Source: Costus lasius (taxonomy: Eukaryota > Streptophyta > Magnoliopsida > Zingiberales > Costaceae). From it: a DNA stretch of 64,000 bases. Under the pieces are notes generated by a model. It was given only the letters and a program-made list of their open reading frames with translations. It made no database searches and was not told where the DNA came from. The translations under genes were made by a program, and so were the position numbers. Each line of letters begins with the position of its first letter. The stretch's first letter is position 1. This document shows, in pieces, positions 24,801 through 35,662 of the stretch. Where the stretch lies: contig CM050448.1 of NCBI GenBank assembly GCA_027563935.2, positions 122,252,493-122,316,492 on the forward strand. The letters are read 5' to 3'.

Positions 24801-27800
24801 GAGGAAAAAGGGGTGCGCGACAACGAGTGATGGGTGAAGGGATGGGTTTGACCACCGTCCAGCAACGTCCCATCACTCGATTAATTTAATATGATTTTAT
24901 TTTAAAAATTTTACTCTCTTTGTCCGTTTTTATCACGGACGTAACAATAAAAGTATTGCCTCTCGTTACACCAAATTATATGAGAGAGAAAGTTGATAAT
25001 GCTAGTGAAAGCATGGGAATTGGAGAAGCATGTAGGTTATAAGTCCACCACACTTTGTTTTATTGGAAAAGAGATGTAGTAACAGGAAAAAAAAAATTAT
25101 AATAGGAAGATTGGTGGTGGAAGACACAACTACTAGGAGGCTGATGCTGAAGGGAGGAAGAGCAGTGGCGAGATGTATTCAAGGATTGCCAAGAGAGAAA
25201 TATGCCACAATTGAGAGAGATTTGAGCTACTATGGGTGCCGGGAAGGCAAGGTGAAAGCTGTCACCGCTGCAAGGTAACTGACAATAGCGGCTACAATGT
25301 AGCTTAGGGTAAAACCCAAGTATGGTACCAAGTCAGAAAAGAGGAAGAATTTTACTATTTTGGGATACTAGCATGCTTATATGATGTCCCTTTACATACA
25401 CACTAGAGGACAATGATAGTAGTAATATATTATATAAAAATACTTAATGTGCTAGTGAAATAAATGGTGGTAGAGATGATAATAAGGTAATGGCATAATA
25501 TGGTGGCAATTATGATAGAATAATCTAAGATTTTATGGTGATGTTTGTTAAAGGTAATGTATTGTTTTAAGTTAAGTATTGAGTGGGCCACCCAAAGCAG
25601 GGCCCACGTTAGTTAGGGATTTGTAATGCAAACATCCCAAAATTAAAAGGTCTGAAAAATTCTGCATGAGCTCTCGGCGGAACAGAGTAGCCGCCCAGCT
25701 CTTTGTTTTTCTTCTCTCTATACTCTATCATCTTCCACTATGAATGATTGTTAGAAGTTTATTTTAGCCAACAAATGGTATCAGAGCTAGTTTGGTGAGA
25801 TTTCAAGAGGGATACTTTAAGAGGGATTTCAAAAGAAGAAAAAGAGGAGAGCACCATGGCTATGCAAGGAGGAGCATGGGTGCCCCAAAGTTCTCATCCC
25901 ATCTTTGAAGGTGAGAACTATGATTATTGGAGTATCAAAATGAAGACTCTCTTGATCTCACAAGATCTTTGGGAGATAGTAGAAGAAGGGTTTGAAGAAA
26001 AAGAGGGGAAAGACAAAGACAAAGGAAAGATGGAGGCTTCATCTCAACAAGAAGAGAAGGAGAACAGGAAGAAGAATGCAAAGGCTCTTTTCCTCATCCA
26101 ACAAAGCATCTCTGACAAATTATTTGCAAGAATCATTGGAGCTAGAAGTGCTAAAGAAGCATGAGAGATTTTGCAAAAGGGTTTTCAAGGCACCGAAAAT
26201 GTCACGCCCCAACGAGCACTAACTAAATCACGGTTAGCAATGAACTCGTGAAGCACGACAAATAGAAACCCATAGGACAGCACCTCCTCTATAAACTGCT
26301 CAAAATTCACAATATAACACTAACTCAACCTATATATCCACAATCAACACAATAAAATAAAACCAACTAATACGATCAAAATATCCATATGTACACTACT
26401 AACATCAGCCGATCAGAAACGAAATCGAAATGCATCTGACCGATCACCATACCATATCAAAAGATCGATACACTCGATCAATCAAAAATATCAATCACAA
26501 TACCAACTCCCTGTATCAACAAATATCAGCACAAATAATTCTAACTATCTATCAGGTGTTAATATCAACTCCAAGGTCCTGGTCAGATCTAGCTATCACC
26601 AGCAGCATCAGGAGCAACTTCCTTACCTGAGGCAAAGCAAAGGAAGTTAGCCCAAAAGGCTAAGCAGAAATCAACAAATATGATAATGTATCAACAAACT
26701 ATGATAAAACAATATACCAAATGTACATTATAACTCAATGTGATAAACAACAACATCAACGACAACATCAATAAAATATAATAACAACACATGCATCGTG
26801 CAATCAAGAGCAATGACCATATAATGCTCCATGACGAGCCCGCACTCTGATACAGAGTGTTTCTACCATTGCTCACACGATGGAACAACTGCCTCAATGA
26901 CAGCTCGGAGGTGTTGCGTCCAACACCCAGGTAACCTTGGAAAATCCTGAAGGACTCCAGATAGGAAACCTACCAGCCGGCCCCATAACCGTAAAACGGT
27001 ATCTGGTATCTCCCTGGTCCGCTAGCCTATCAGGCACAGCCCTGGCTAAGATCAGCCGGAAAAGATCACAATATGGCACGATATATCATACAACTGCCCG
27101 ATGGGCCAATCACAAGTATATCATACATGGATCAATAGCTCAATAGCCACTAATAACTCAACAATAAGATAATACCATCTGACCCATGTAACAACATCAC
27201 ACAAGCATCCATATGCATGAAGAAAAGACAACACATAGAGTGCAATGGTAATTGAATCAAAATCAAACAACAGAGCTACAAGATATCATGGTATTTATCA
27301 ACCACTCAGTATCACACAAGAAATACCATGATTTCAAAGGTAAGGATAAGATTCCTGCCTGTATCAACGTAGCTCCTAGTGCGTCTAATGCTCTCTGTCC
27401 GAGGACCTCTCTGTCTGACCTCAGTCCGAGTAACCCCTATAATATCACAAAATATAAAAGACATCACACAACTATCCAACAACTGATACACGCATCTAAT
27501 TTTATCAAAATCTAATCTAGTATACAAGTATGCGTACGTATACCCATATATACGCACATATACGTGTACACACTAAATAATTATATACCTATATATACCC
27601 ATATATATGCACATATACGTGTACACATATATGCGTACGTATACCTATATATACGCACATATACGTGTACACACTAAATAATTATATACCAAACAGACAC
27701 TAGGGTTAGCAAAGGTATGATCTTCACCCGAACCAACAACAAGGAAAGGTCAGCGGCTACAAACAGCGGCGAACGGCGGCCAACGACGGCGTAACAACTT

Positions 27801-30800
27801 CCAATAAGGAAGAAGGCATCGTCGGTGCCCGAATACACGCGAGCACGCTACCACTTGTTGTTGGAGGTGAACCCACGCTAACCACACGCGAACATACTAC
27901 AAAAACACTACTGGACAGGAGAACCCTCACCTACAGATGAAGGAAGAGGGCCAGGAGCTGCCGGAGCTTGAACGTCAGCGAGCTCGGCGGTGAACGAGAG
28001 AAGGAACACTAAATCAGGATGAACTCTGAAGGCTGGAGGTAAAATCGGATGAAAGGCGATGGATTTCGGTGAACGGCGGCAGCAAAAGAGATAAACGGGT
28101 GAAAGCGAGTGAAAGGCGGCAGCGAAACGGAGAGAGAAAGAGAAAGCGGCGAACGTGGCAAAGAGAAAAGAAGATTAGGCTGTGGAGTAAATTTTAATTT
28201 GGCCTTTTGCAATTTAGTCCTCCATTTACAACGTGGTCCTTGGACCACGTGGACATCATAGAAAAGGCTAGAACGGTAAAGCTCTTGACTCTCAAACGAG
28301 ATTTTCAAAATTTACAAATGAAAGAAAATGAGTCTTTGAAGGATTATTTTCCTAAAGTTATTGAAGTAGTGAATCACATGAGAAGTTTAGGTGACAATGT
28401 GGATGATAAAGTAGTATGTGAGAAGATACTTATAAGTCTTTCTTCTAAGTATAACAACATAGTTGCTATCATTGAAGAAACTAAAGATCTCTCTAGTTTA
28501 AGTGTTCATGATTTGATGGGTTCTCTTGAAATGCATGAGCAAAGAATGTGTAGGCATGTTGAGCAATCACTTGAAAGTGCATTTCAATCCAAGGCTATTG
28601 TCAAAGAGTCATTCAACCAACATGGAGTAAAAAGAGATGCAATACGTGGTGGTATACATGGTAGAGGTAGAGGAAGACAAGGAAGAGGTGGTGGTAGAAA
28701 CAACTTTCAAGATGAGAAAGTGAAAACATGCAACTATTGTAAGATGCACGGCCATATTGAAAGGTTTTGTAGAAACAAAGGAAAGCCACAATGTCATCAT
28801 TGTAAGAAGTATGGACACCTAGAGAAGTATTGTAGATTCAAGAACAATGAACAAGCTAACTATATCGAAGAGAAGTGTGGAGAAGGAAGTACCTTTTATG
28901 CATGTCAAACGGTGGTTGAACAAAAAGAAGGTGTATGGTACATTGATAGTGGTTGTAGTAACCACGTGACCGGAGATGAATCTATCTTTTGCAAGCTTGA
29001 TACGACGGTTACAACTCAAATCATAATGGGAAATGGTGCCATAGTCAAATGCAAGGGAAGAGGTACAATTGCCGTTGCTTTAAAGAAAGGAAGAATGTTG
29101 ATACATGATGTGTTACTTGTTCCGGAATTGGCTCAAAATTTGCTAAGTGTTGGTCAACTAGTTGAGCATGGTCATGCGGTTCACTTTGAAGGTTCATTAT
29201 GCAAAATATATGACAAGGTTGAGAATAAGAGAGACTTGATGGCGATTGTAAAAATGGAGAAGAATAGAAATTTCCCTCTCATTCTCAAACCAGCAAGGAA
29301 TATTGCTTTGAAGGCTAGTGTACAAGACCTATCATGGTTATGGCACAAAAGACTTGGACATGTGAACTTTGAAAGCTTGAAGATGTTGAGCAAAAAGAAT
29401 ATGGTATATGGCTTACCAACCATTGAAGGCAATGATGATATATGTGAAGCATGTGCACTTGGCAAAATACATAGAGAATCATTTCCAAAGGTGAATGCAT
29501 GGAGAGCAAAGGCACCATTGGAGCTAGTCCACATCGACATATGTGGTCCAATGAAGGTAACCTCTCATGGTGGAAATAGGTACTTCATTACTTTCATTGA
29601 TGATTATTCAAGAATGTGTTGGGTTTATTTCTTGAGACAAAAATCGGATGCTTTTACCATTTTTAAAAAATTTCAAAGTATGGTTGAAAGGCAATGTGGC
29701 AAGTTGATTAAAAAGTTGAGAAGTGATAGAGGTGGTGAATACAATTCTAAGGAGTTTGGCAAGTTTTGTGAAGATATTGACATTGAAAGACAATTGACGG
29801 TTGGTTACACACCAGAACAAAATGGTGTAGCCGAAAGAAAGAATAGGACAATTGTAGAGATAACAAGAACAATGATGAATGATAAAGGCTCACAATTCAC
29901 TTTTTGGGCCGAGGCTACTTACACGGCGGTTTATTTGCTAAATAGATGTCCTACAAAGGCAGTTGAGAACAAGACACCATTTGAAGCATGGTCCGGAGGA
30001 AGAAAGCCATCGGTAAACCACTTGTGCATATTTGGGTTCATTTGTTATGCTCATGTTCCAAAAGAAATGAGACACAAGCTTGAAGAGAAAGGTGAGAAAT
30101 GTATCTTTGTAGGCTATAGCACCGAATCAAAAGGCTATAGACTATTTAGCTTGAAGAGAAACAAAGTAATTGAAAGCTAGGATGTGATCTTCAATGAAAA
30201 AGATAAGCTTGCTTGGAAAGGAAAAAGTATAGAAAATGCATTCTTACCAACTTAAGAAGATGCTCAAGAGACACCATTGAATGAAGATACAAATGAGCAT
30301 GAAGGAGAAGAATACCATCAACAACCTCCCTCAACACATGCCGGATCTTCCTCATCTTCTCCAAGTTCTTCAACACCGGTAAGAATGATAAGGTTAAGTG
30401 ACATTTATGCTACTTGTAATTTTTGTGTTGTAGAACCGGAAAGCTTTGAACAAGCGGTTAAGGAAGAAGTTTGGAGAAATGCAATGGAGGAGGAGATAAA
30501 GATGATTGAGAAAAATGAAACTTGGGAATTGGTTAACAAACCAAAAGGAAAAGATACAATTGGGCTCAAGTGGATTTACAAGACAAAGACAAATCCGGAT
30601 GGCTCCATACAAAAATTCAAGGCAAGATTGGTGGCAAAAGGATATTCACAAAAATCGGGAGTTAGACTACCAAGAGACATTTGCACCGGTAGCAAGACAT
30701 GAGACAATTAGATTGTTAATTACATTAGCCGCACACAAAGGTTAGAAATTGCATCAACTTGATGTAAAATCGGCTTTCTTGAATGGAGTGTTGGAAGAAG

Positions 30801-33800
30801 AAGTATATGTTGAACAACCAAGAGGCTTTGAAGTTGAAGGCAAAGAAGAAAGAGTGTATAAGTTAAAGAAAGCATTGTATGGGTTGAAACAAGCACAAAG
30901 AGCATGGTATGGGCAAATTGATGCTTATTTCACCAACAAAGAATTCAAAAGAAGCCCAAGTGAGCCAACACTCTACATCAAACATGGTAAGCATGGTATG
31001 CTTATAGTTTCTCTTTATGTTGATGATTTGATATTTACCGGTGATGATGAAAAGATGATGCATGAGTTCAAAAATGAGATGATGAGTAAATATGAGATGA
31101 ATGATTTGGGTTTACTTCATTATTTCTTGGGTATTGAAATTGATCAAAGACAAGATGATGTGTTTATCTCTCAAAAGAAGTATGCTCAAACTATTCTCTC
31201 AAGGTTTAAGATGGAGAATTGTAATTCGGTATCAACACCTTTGTTGGTCAATGAGAAATTGATAAAAGATGATGGTAGTGGAAAAGTGGATGAAACACAC
31301 TATAGAAGCTTAGTTGGAAGTTTATTGTATCTCACTACTACAAGACCCGATATCATGTATGCTTCCGGGTTATTGTCAAGGTTTATGCATCAACCAACCA
31401 AAATGCATTTTGGAGTAGTAAAAAGAGTATTGCGATATATTCAAGGTACTAAAGACTTTGGGCTCTTGTATGAGAAGAATGAGAAAGAAAAAGTTGAATT
31501 GATTGGTTTTTGTGATAGTGATTGGGCCGGTAGTATGGATGATTTGAAGAGTACTTCCACGTATGCATTTGCAATTGGTTCAAGTGTATTTTCTTGGGCA
31601 TCAAAGAAGCAAGATAGAGTGGCACAATCCTCCGCCGAAGCCGAATATGTAGCGGCAAGTGAAGCTACAAAACAAGTTGTATGGTTGAGAAGAATCTTAG
31701 AAGATATAGGTGAGAAACAAGACAAGGCCACAACTCTTTTATGTGACAACAAATCCGCCATTGCCATATCAAAGAATTCGGTTTTCCATAGCCGAACAAA
31801 GCATATCAACCTCAAGCATCATTACATTAGAGTAGCGGTTGAAGATGGAGAAATTCTTGTGAAGCACATCAACACTAATGATCAAATTGCGGATATCTTT
31901 ACTAAAGCACTTTCTTGTATGAAATTTAATTATCTTAGAGATTTGTTAGGAATGAAAAACAATAGCATTAGGAGGAGTGTTAAAGGTAATGTATTATTTT
32001 AAGTTAAGTATTGAGTGGGCCAGCCCAAAGCAGGGCCCACGTTAGTTAGGGATTTGTAATGCAAACATCCCAAAATTAAAAGGTATGAAAAATTCTACGT
32101 GAGCTCTCGGCGGAACAGAGCAGCCGCCCAGCTCTTTGTTTTTCTTCTCTCCATACTCTATCATCTTCCACTATGAATGATTGTTAGAAGTTTATTTTAG
32201 CCAACAATGTTTCCATAGTGGAGTCTTTCATGTTTGTGACTTTCATAGTCTCCAATACTTGGAAACATATGCTTTAGAATGATCTCTATGTATAAGCTTA
32301 TAGTTACTTGTATCAACCATAGTTGGTATTTTATAAGTGCATTATTTTAGTGCATATTTTTTAAATAGTTGTTTCTATATGTCATTTAATCATTATAAAA
32401 TTTTTGAAGAGAAACTTGCGTTTAGTTGAGTTTTTTCCTTTCAAAATTATAGTACCATTTTTCATTGAAGATACTCTTACTGTATTTTTCATGATGTGAT
32501 TTAGGCTGATATTTTGCTGCGTGGATATCTTGGTTGGAACTCAAGACGCGCTGTTCCAGTGCTTGATAAAGTTTTTCCAAAGGTATAATGTTTAGTTTAT
32601 TGTGCTAGTTGTGATTTGTTTATCTCAAACAATGTGATGTTTTAGAGAATTCCAAATGCAACTTCACCTATGTTGTGCAAATCAAAGTCAAGGTTTTCAA
32701 ATTAGATCCTTACCAGTGTAGTGTTGTGCCAAACCTGTATGCATCATGATATCAGAACATAATGATATACGATACCGATTAGTATTGTTCAAAACATGTA
32801 TTATGTATATATCTTTATATATATGTATATATGGTACTGGATCAGTATCTACCTTATGTATATATATTTATATATATATGTATATATGGTACTTGATCAA
32901 TATCTACCTTATACCTAGTCACAGACCACTTGTATCATGTGGTATGAATTGGTTTTTAAATCCATAATAAGTGCAGTAGGTCTGTTCTTGATGCTTTTGT
33001 TCCTCATAATCATATACTTGTGTAGTTGGTGTACTTTCATGTCCACTATTCTTTCATTAGTGATCATATACTTGTATCGTGTTTATCGGTGCATAATTGG
33101 GCTGGTACAACCTGTTCTTGATGCTTTGATTGATATCTATGTTTTCTGAATAGACAAGTTATTGATCTCTCTCTTTTCAGTGCTACAATTGGCGTATAAA
33201 ACCACTACGTGAAAATTTATCCTAGTTTCTAATTAATATCAAAGATAAAAACATGTTCCTATTGGTATGTGCTCCTAGAGTTCTGAGGCAATGCATTTGT
33301 GCTTTTACTATTTAGGTTTCATCTATAATCAAATTTCAATTTATTCATTTTAGGTGCTGTATCTATTGATTCGTTTGATCACTCCGTACATCCTGTGCTT
33401 ATTTCTCATGAATCCAGTTCCTTTTTACAGGATTTCTCTACTTTTTGTCTGAAGAAGTTCATTTCACTTGATTGTTGACTGGTGTAATTGCTAGCAAGTA
33501 AAAAAGCGAAATTCACAATTTTGTTCCAATTTCCAAAAGCAATTATAAAACTTATATAGATGTTGTCTAAAGGATTGCCACAGCACTAGGTTTGAATTAC
33601 CAAATTACCAGTTATCTAGGCCACGAGTCTGCAGCATGACTAATACATATCTAACTTTTGCTTGACAAACTCAGCCTCATATGAAGGGACATCCACTAGA
33701 TAGCGGGGCTTTCGCATATTTCAGTTAGTGCAATTGGATGTACAAATGATGCTATTAGTCGGTTGTATTTTATTATCGTACCTATTTACAAAGAAACTTC

Positions 33801-35662
33801 CTGTATGCTGCATTAGTTTACTTGGTCCTAAATTCCTTGTCACTTTGAGCGCTGATTATCACCTTTACATCTGCACCGGAAGTGCAGACTGGAAATCGTT
33901 TTTATCTAGTTTTTCTTATTTCGATATCATTATCACCTTCAAGAATGAAAAATAGGACAGAAATAGATGGGTGGAAAATTTAAAACAAAGGTATACTTTT
34001 TATTATTTTAGAATAAAATAAGAAGGGAATTAAATTAAGAAATCTAAATTCCTCCCGGTTTCATCTTTTTTAATCTTATTCTTAATAAATGAATAATCTA
34101 ATCCCCCTATTCTTCCATCTTGTAAGTATAACCTAAGATTATTCTCTAACATTCTAATAGATGGTTGAAAAATTCCAATCTTCTTGTGTAGCCGGTAGCC
34201 CAGAATCATATACATATCAACATTAGGAATGTATCTTAAGCTGATCATAACCTTCAGAAGATGAGGGTTACGAATGTTTCTACATAATTTGAGCTTAGCT
34301 TCCTCCTTTTCTGATGAGGATTGAATAGACCTAGAAATTTTTTTTGAACGTTACACCATGAAATGTTGAGATCAGGGCTCCACATGTGATGTGTAGTTTC
34401 TTTTACTCTGCAAAAAAACTGTCAATTGCTTGCTGATCTTTCAGAAAGACAGCAAAACATTCATTCTGTTTGGTTGTTTGAATAATGAAAATGGAATACT
34501 CCAGAGGTTTGCTGTAGCTCCAGCTTTTGCGCTCTCTTTTATAGTACTTCTCACGTTCTTACAGCACTGGAACGTTAACATTTCTTATATTGCGTTTCAG
34601 GATGCAACTGTGCAACCTTCTTTAGTGATTACTTATTTTGGTGGTAATGACTCGATGGCTGCACACGAATCTGGCCTTGGGCCTCATGTGCCTCTTCCAG
34701 AATACATTGAAAATATGAGAAATATTGCAACTCATCTAAAGGTGATCATTAACAATGGATACACAGCTACTTGCAGATGCTTTTTAGAGTTTACTAACAT
34801 AGATATCCTGTTCAGAACTTATCTGAAAAGACCCGCGTCATTTTCCTCAGTTCTCCCCCAATCAATGAGGAAATGCTAAAAAACTTACGAAAGTAATGCT
34901 TAGCCATTTTAAGTTATTTGTTTTTCTTTAATCGCCTAATTATTCGTTCAATCTTATGAAGTTTGACTACTTCGCTATTACCTGCAGTCCTATTTTAAGT
35001 GAGTTACCTCGGACAAATGAAATGTGCCAGATGTATTCTGAAGCTTGTATAGAACTGTGCAAAGAGATGGATATAAAGTATGTTGACATGTTCAACGCAA
35101 TACAAAAGCATGATGACTGGGAAATCACTTGTTTTACGTAAGTCTTATTATCATGCCACGCTTGATTAAACTTAATTTGTTATGGCCAAATATTCGATTT
35201 TAACTCTCTCTTTCTCTCTGGTTGAATGCTATTATCCACTGTTTTTGTACTAGTTAAGATATGTTATTTTGCAATTCTAAATGCTTTTTATTGCCTGTAA
35301 TTACTTTCAACTGCTGAGCTGTTTAATGAAATGAACATGATCTTCTTGTCTTATTTGTTCATGAATATACTTATCAAGCTCTGAAAGTTGAATTAATTTG
35401 TAATTTAGCCCTGTTTTATACTTCCAACTGATTAAAGACCTATTGCAGTGATGGTATTCACTTCTCCTCCGAAGGAAGCAAGATAGTGGCAGAAGAGATA
35501 ATTAAGGTCATAAGAGAAGCTAATTGGGAGCCTTCTTTATATTGGAAGTCCTTGCCAACGGAGTTCAGTGAGGATTCACCGTACGATGTTGTTACTGCTG
35601 ATGGAGCATCCACAGTCAACATTTCTAATCTCACTACTCACAGAGAAATTCAATGGGACTAA
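21838..35662 (+). CDS. GDSL esterase/lipase, CPRD49/IAH1-like, six exons
   Basis: Exons: 21838-21948, 32505-32582, 34601-34741, 34816-34892, 34988-35137, 35449-35662. They sum to 771 nt, i.e. 256 aa plus stop, with GT-AG borders throughout and phase kept. The product matches plant CPRD49-type SGNH esterases. Block I is LFGSSIVQFSF with the catalytic Ser at residue 15 (GSS replaces GDS, as usual in this subfamily). FGGNDS at 76-81 gives the oxyanion Gly and Asn, and DGIH at 187-190 supplies the catalytic Asp and His. Relatives hydrolyse small acyl esters; the substrate here is unknown. There is no signal peptide, so it is likely cytosolic. Intron 1 is 10556 bp because it holds a solo LTR and a nested copia element, while introns 3-5 are short. 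All exons are open and the motifs complete, so the gene appears functional if intron 1 is spliced. Confidence 0.9.
21949..22848 (+). other. Intron 1 of GDSL gene, original portion
   Basis: AT-rich intron sequence after the donor GTATTC, before the inserted solo LTR at 22854. No coding or RNA feature seen. Confidence 0.6.
22854..24946. mobile_element. Solo LTR (family B copy 2), in GDSL intron 1
   Basis: It starts TGTTACGCCCCAAAAATCC and ends GGACGTAACA, and it is collinear over its length with the LTR at 11795-13904. Flanking words are GTAAA (22849-22853) and ATAAA (24947-24951), a 5-bp target duplication with one G/A difference. It has three GACCGGCGCAGCGGTC units near 23034-23130 instead of four. 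Near 24263-24335 a roughly 29-bp unit around GCCGGAACAGTAGCGCCGCC is duplicated. No internal retrotransposon domains. ORF-like stretches in 24280-24800 are LTR sequence. Confidence 0.87.
24952..25540 (+). other. GDSL intron 1 sequence between solo LTR and copia
   Basis: No recognisable gene. A 71-codon open frame at 25063-25278 has no family resemblance that I can name and sits inside a plant intron, so it is not called. Confidence 0.5.
25546..25773 (+). repeat. 5' LTR of copia element
   Basis: 228 bp, TGTTAAAGG...GCCAACA, nearly identical to 31978-32206. Confidence 0.93.
25776..25787 (+). promoter_or_regulatory. Primer-binding site (initiator tRNA-Met)
   Basis: TGGTATCAGAGC two bases after the 5' LTR is the standard plant copia primer-binding site, complementary to the 3' end of initiator methionine tRNA. 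Confidence 0.9.
25856..32002 (+). pseudogene. Copia gag-pol polyprotein, broken by stops, a frameshift and an inserted LTR
   Basis: Gag starts at 25856 after ACC (GCACCATGG) and shows the FEGENYDYWSIKMK N-terminal signature. The frame is cut by TGA at 26162-26164 and by the solo LTR 26200-28260. It resumes with gag helices, two CCHC zinc knuckles (CNYCKMHGHIERFC and CHHCKKYGHLEKYC, about 28730-28850), the protease DSG motif near 28945 and the pre-integrase LWHKRLGH near 29338. Then come the integrase core (29515-29900), stops TAG 30178-30180 and TAA 30253-30255, a one-base frameshift near 30660 and stop TAG 30743-30745. The reverse transcriptase YVDDLIFTG (about 31018) and RNase H SSAEAEYVAASEA (about 31630) follow. 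The terminal stop lies inside the 3' LTR. At least two of the stops are single transitions from the codon expected in the family. Confidence 0.93.
26200..28260. mobile_element. Solo LTR (family C) nested inside copia gag, target duplication GAAAA
   Basis: The insert begins TGTCACGCCCCAACGAGC and is flanked by GAAAA on both sides (26195-26199 and 28261-28265). Deleting it plus one GAAAA restores the local gag reading frame and a normal copia gag alignment, which fixes the boundaries independently. Its 3' end reads ...GACATCATA and not a textbook CA. Words such as GTTAGCC...AGGCTAAG near 26647-26664 resemble family B, so the families are distantly related. 27536-27690 holds a duplicated GCACATATACGTGTACAC module. 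The GC-rich segment is 27710-28150. No internal domains. Confidence 0.9.
31978..32206 (+). repeat. 3' LTR of copia element
   Basis: 229 bp, TGTTAAAGG...GCCAACA, followed by the target duplication ATGTT. Confidence 0.93.
32583..34600 (+). other. GDSL intron 2 with a TA-rich tandem duplication
   Basis: About 2 kb of AT-rich intron. Near 32800-32910 a unit of about 60 bp containing ATATATGTATATATGGTACT is present twice in tandem with small differences. No coding or transposon ends seen. Confidence 0.6.

Larger units (their letters stand above)
25546..32206 (+). mobile_element. Full-length Ty1/copia retrotransposon, decayed, with nested solo LTR
   Basis: Two short LTRs (25546-25773 and 31978-32206) each start TGTTAAAGG and end GCCAACA. 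ATGTT flanks both sides (25541-25545 and 32207-32211). A primer-binding site TGGTATCAGAGC complementary to initiator methionine tRNA follows the 5' LTR, and a purine tract (TTAGGAGGAG) precedes the 3' LTR. By eye the LTRs differ at about six substitutions and one single-base indel over 228 bp. The internal order gag, protease, integrase, reverse transcriptase, RNase H is copia-type. Removing the 2061-bp nested LTR and its 5-bp duplication leaves about 4.6 kb. Same orientation as the host GDSL gene. The coding region is broken and the element is not autonomous. Confidence 0.95.

Noticed and set aside
24284..24876. Overlapping frames on both strands
   Set aside because: LTR sequence of family B copy 2, not conserved at protein level with copy 1.
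11795..24946. A single 13-kb retrotransposon bounded by the two family B LTRs
   Set aside because: Each LTR has its own target duplication, and a MULE and the GDSL first exon lie between; no internal retrotransposon domains.
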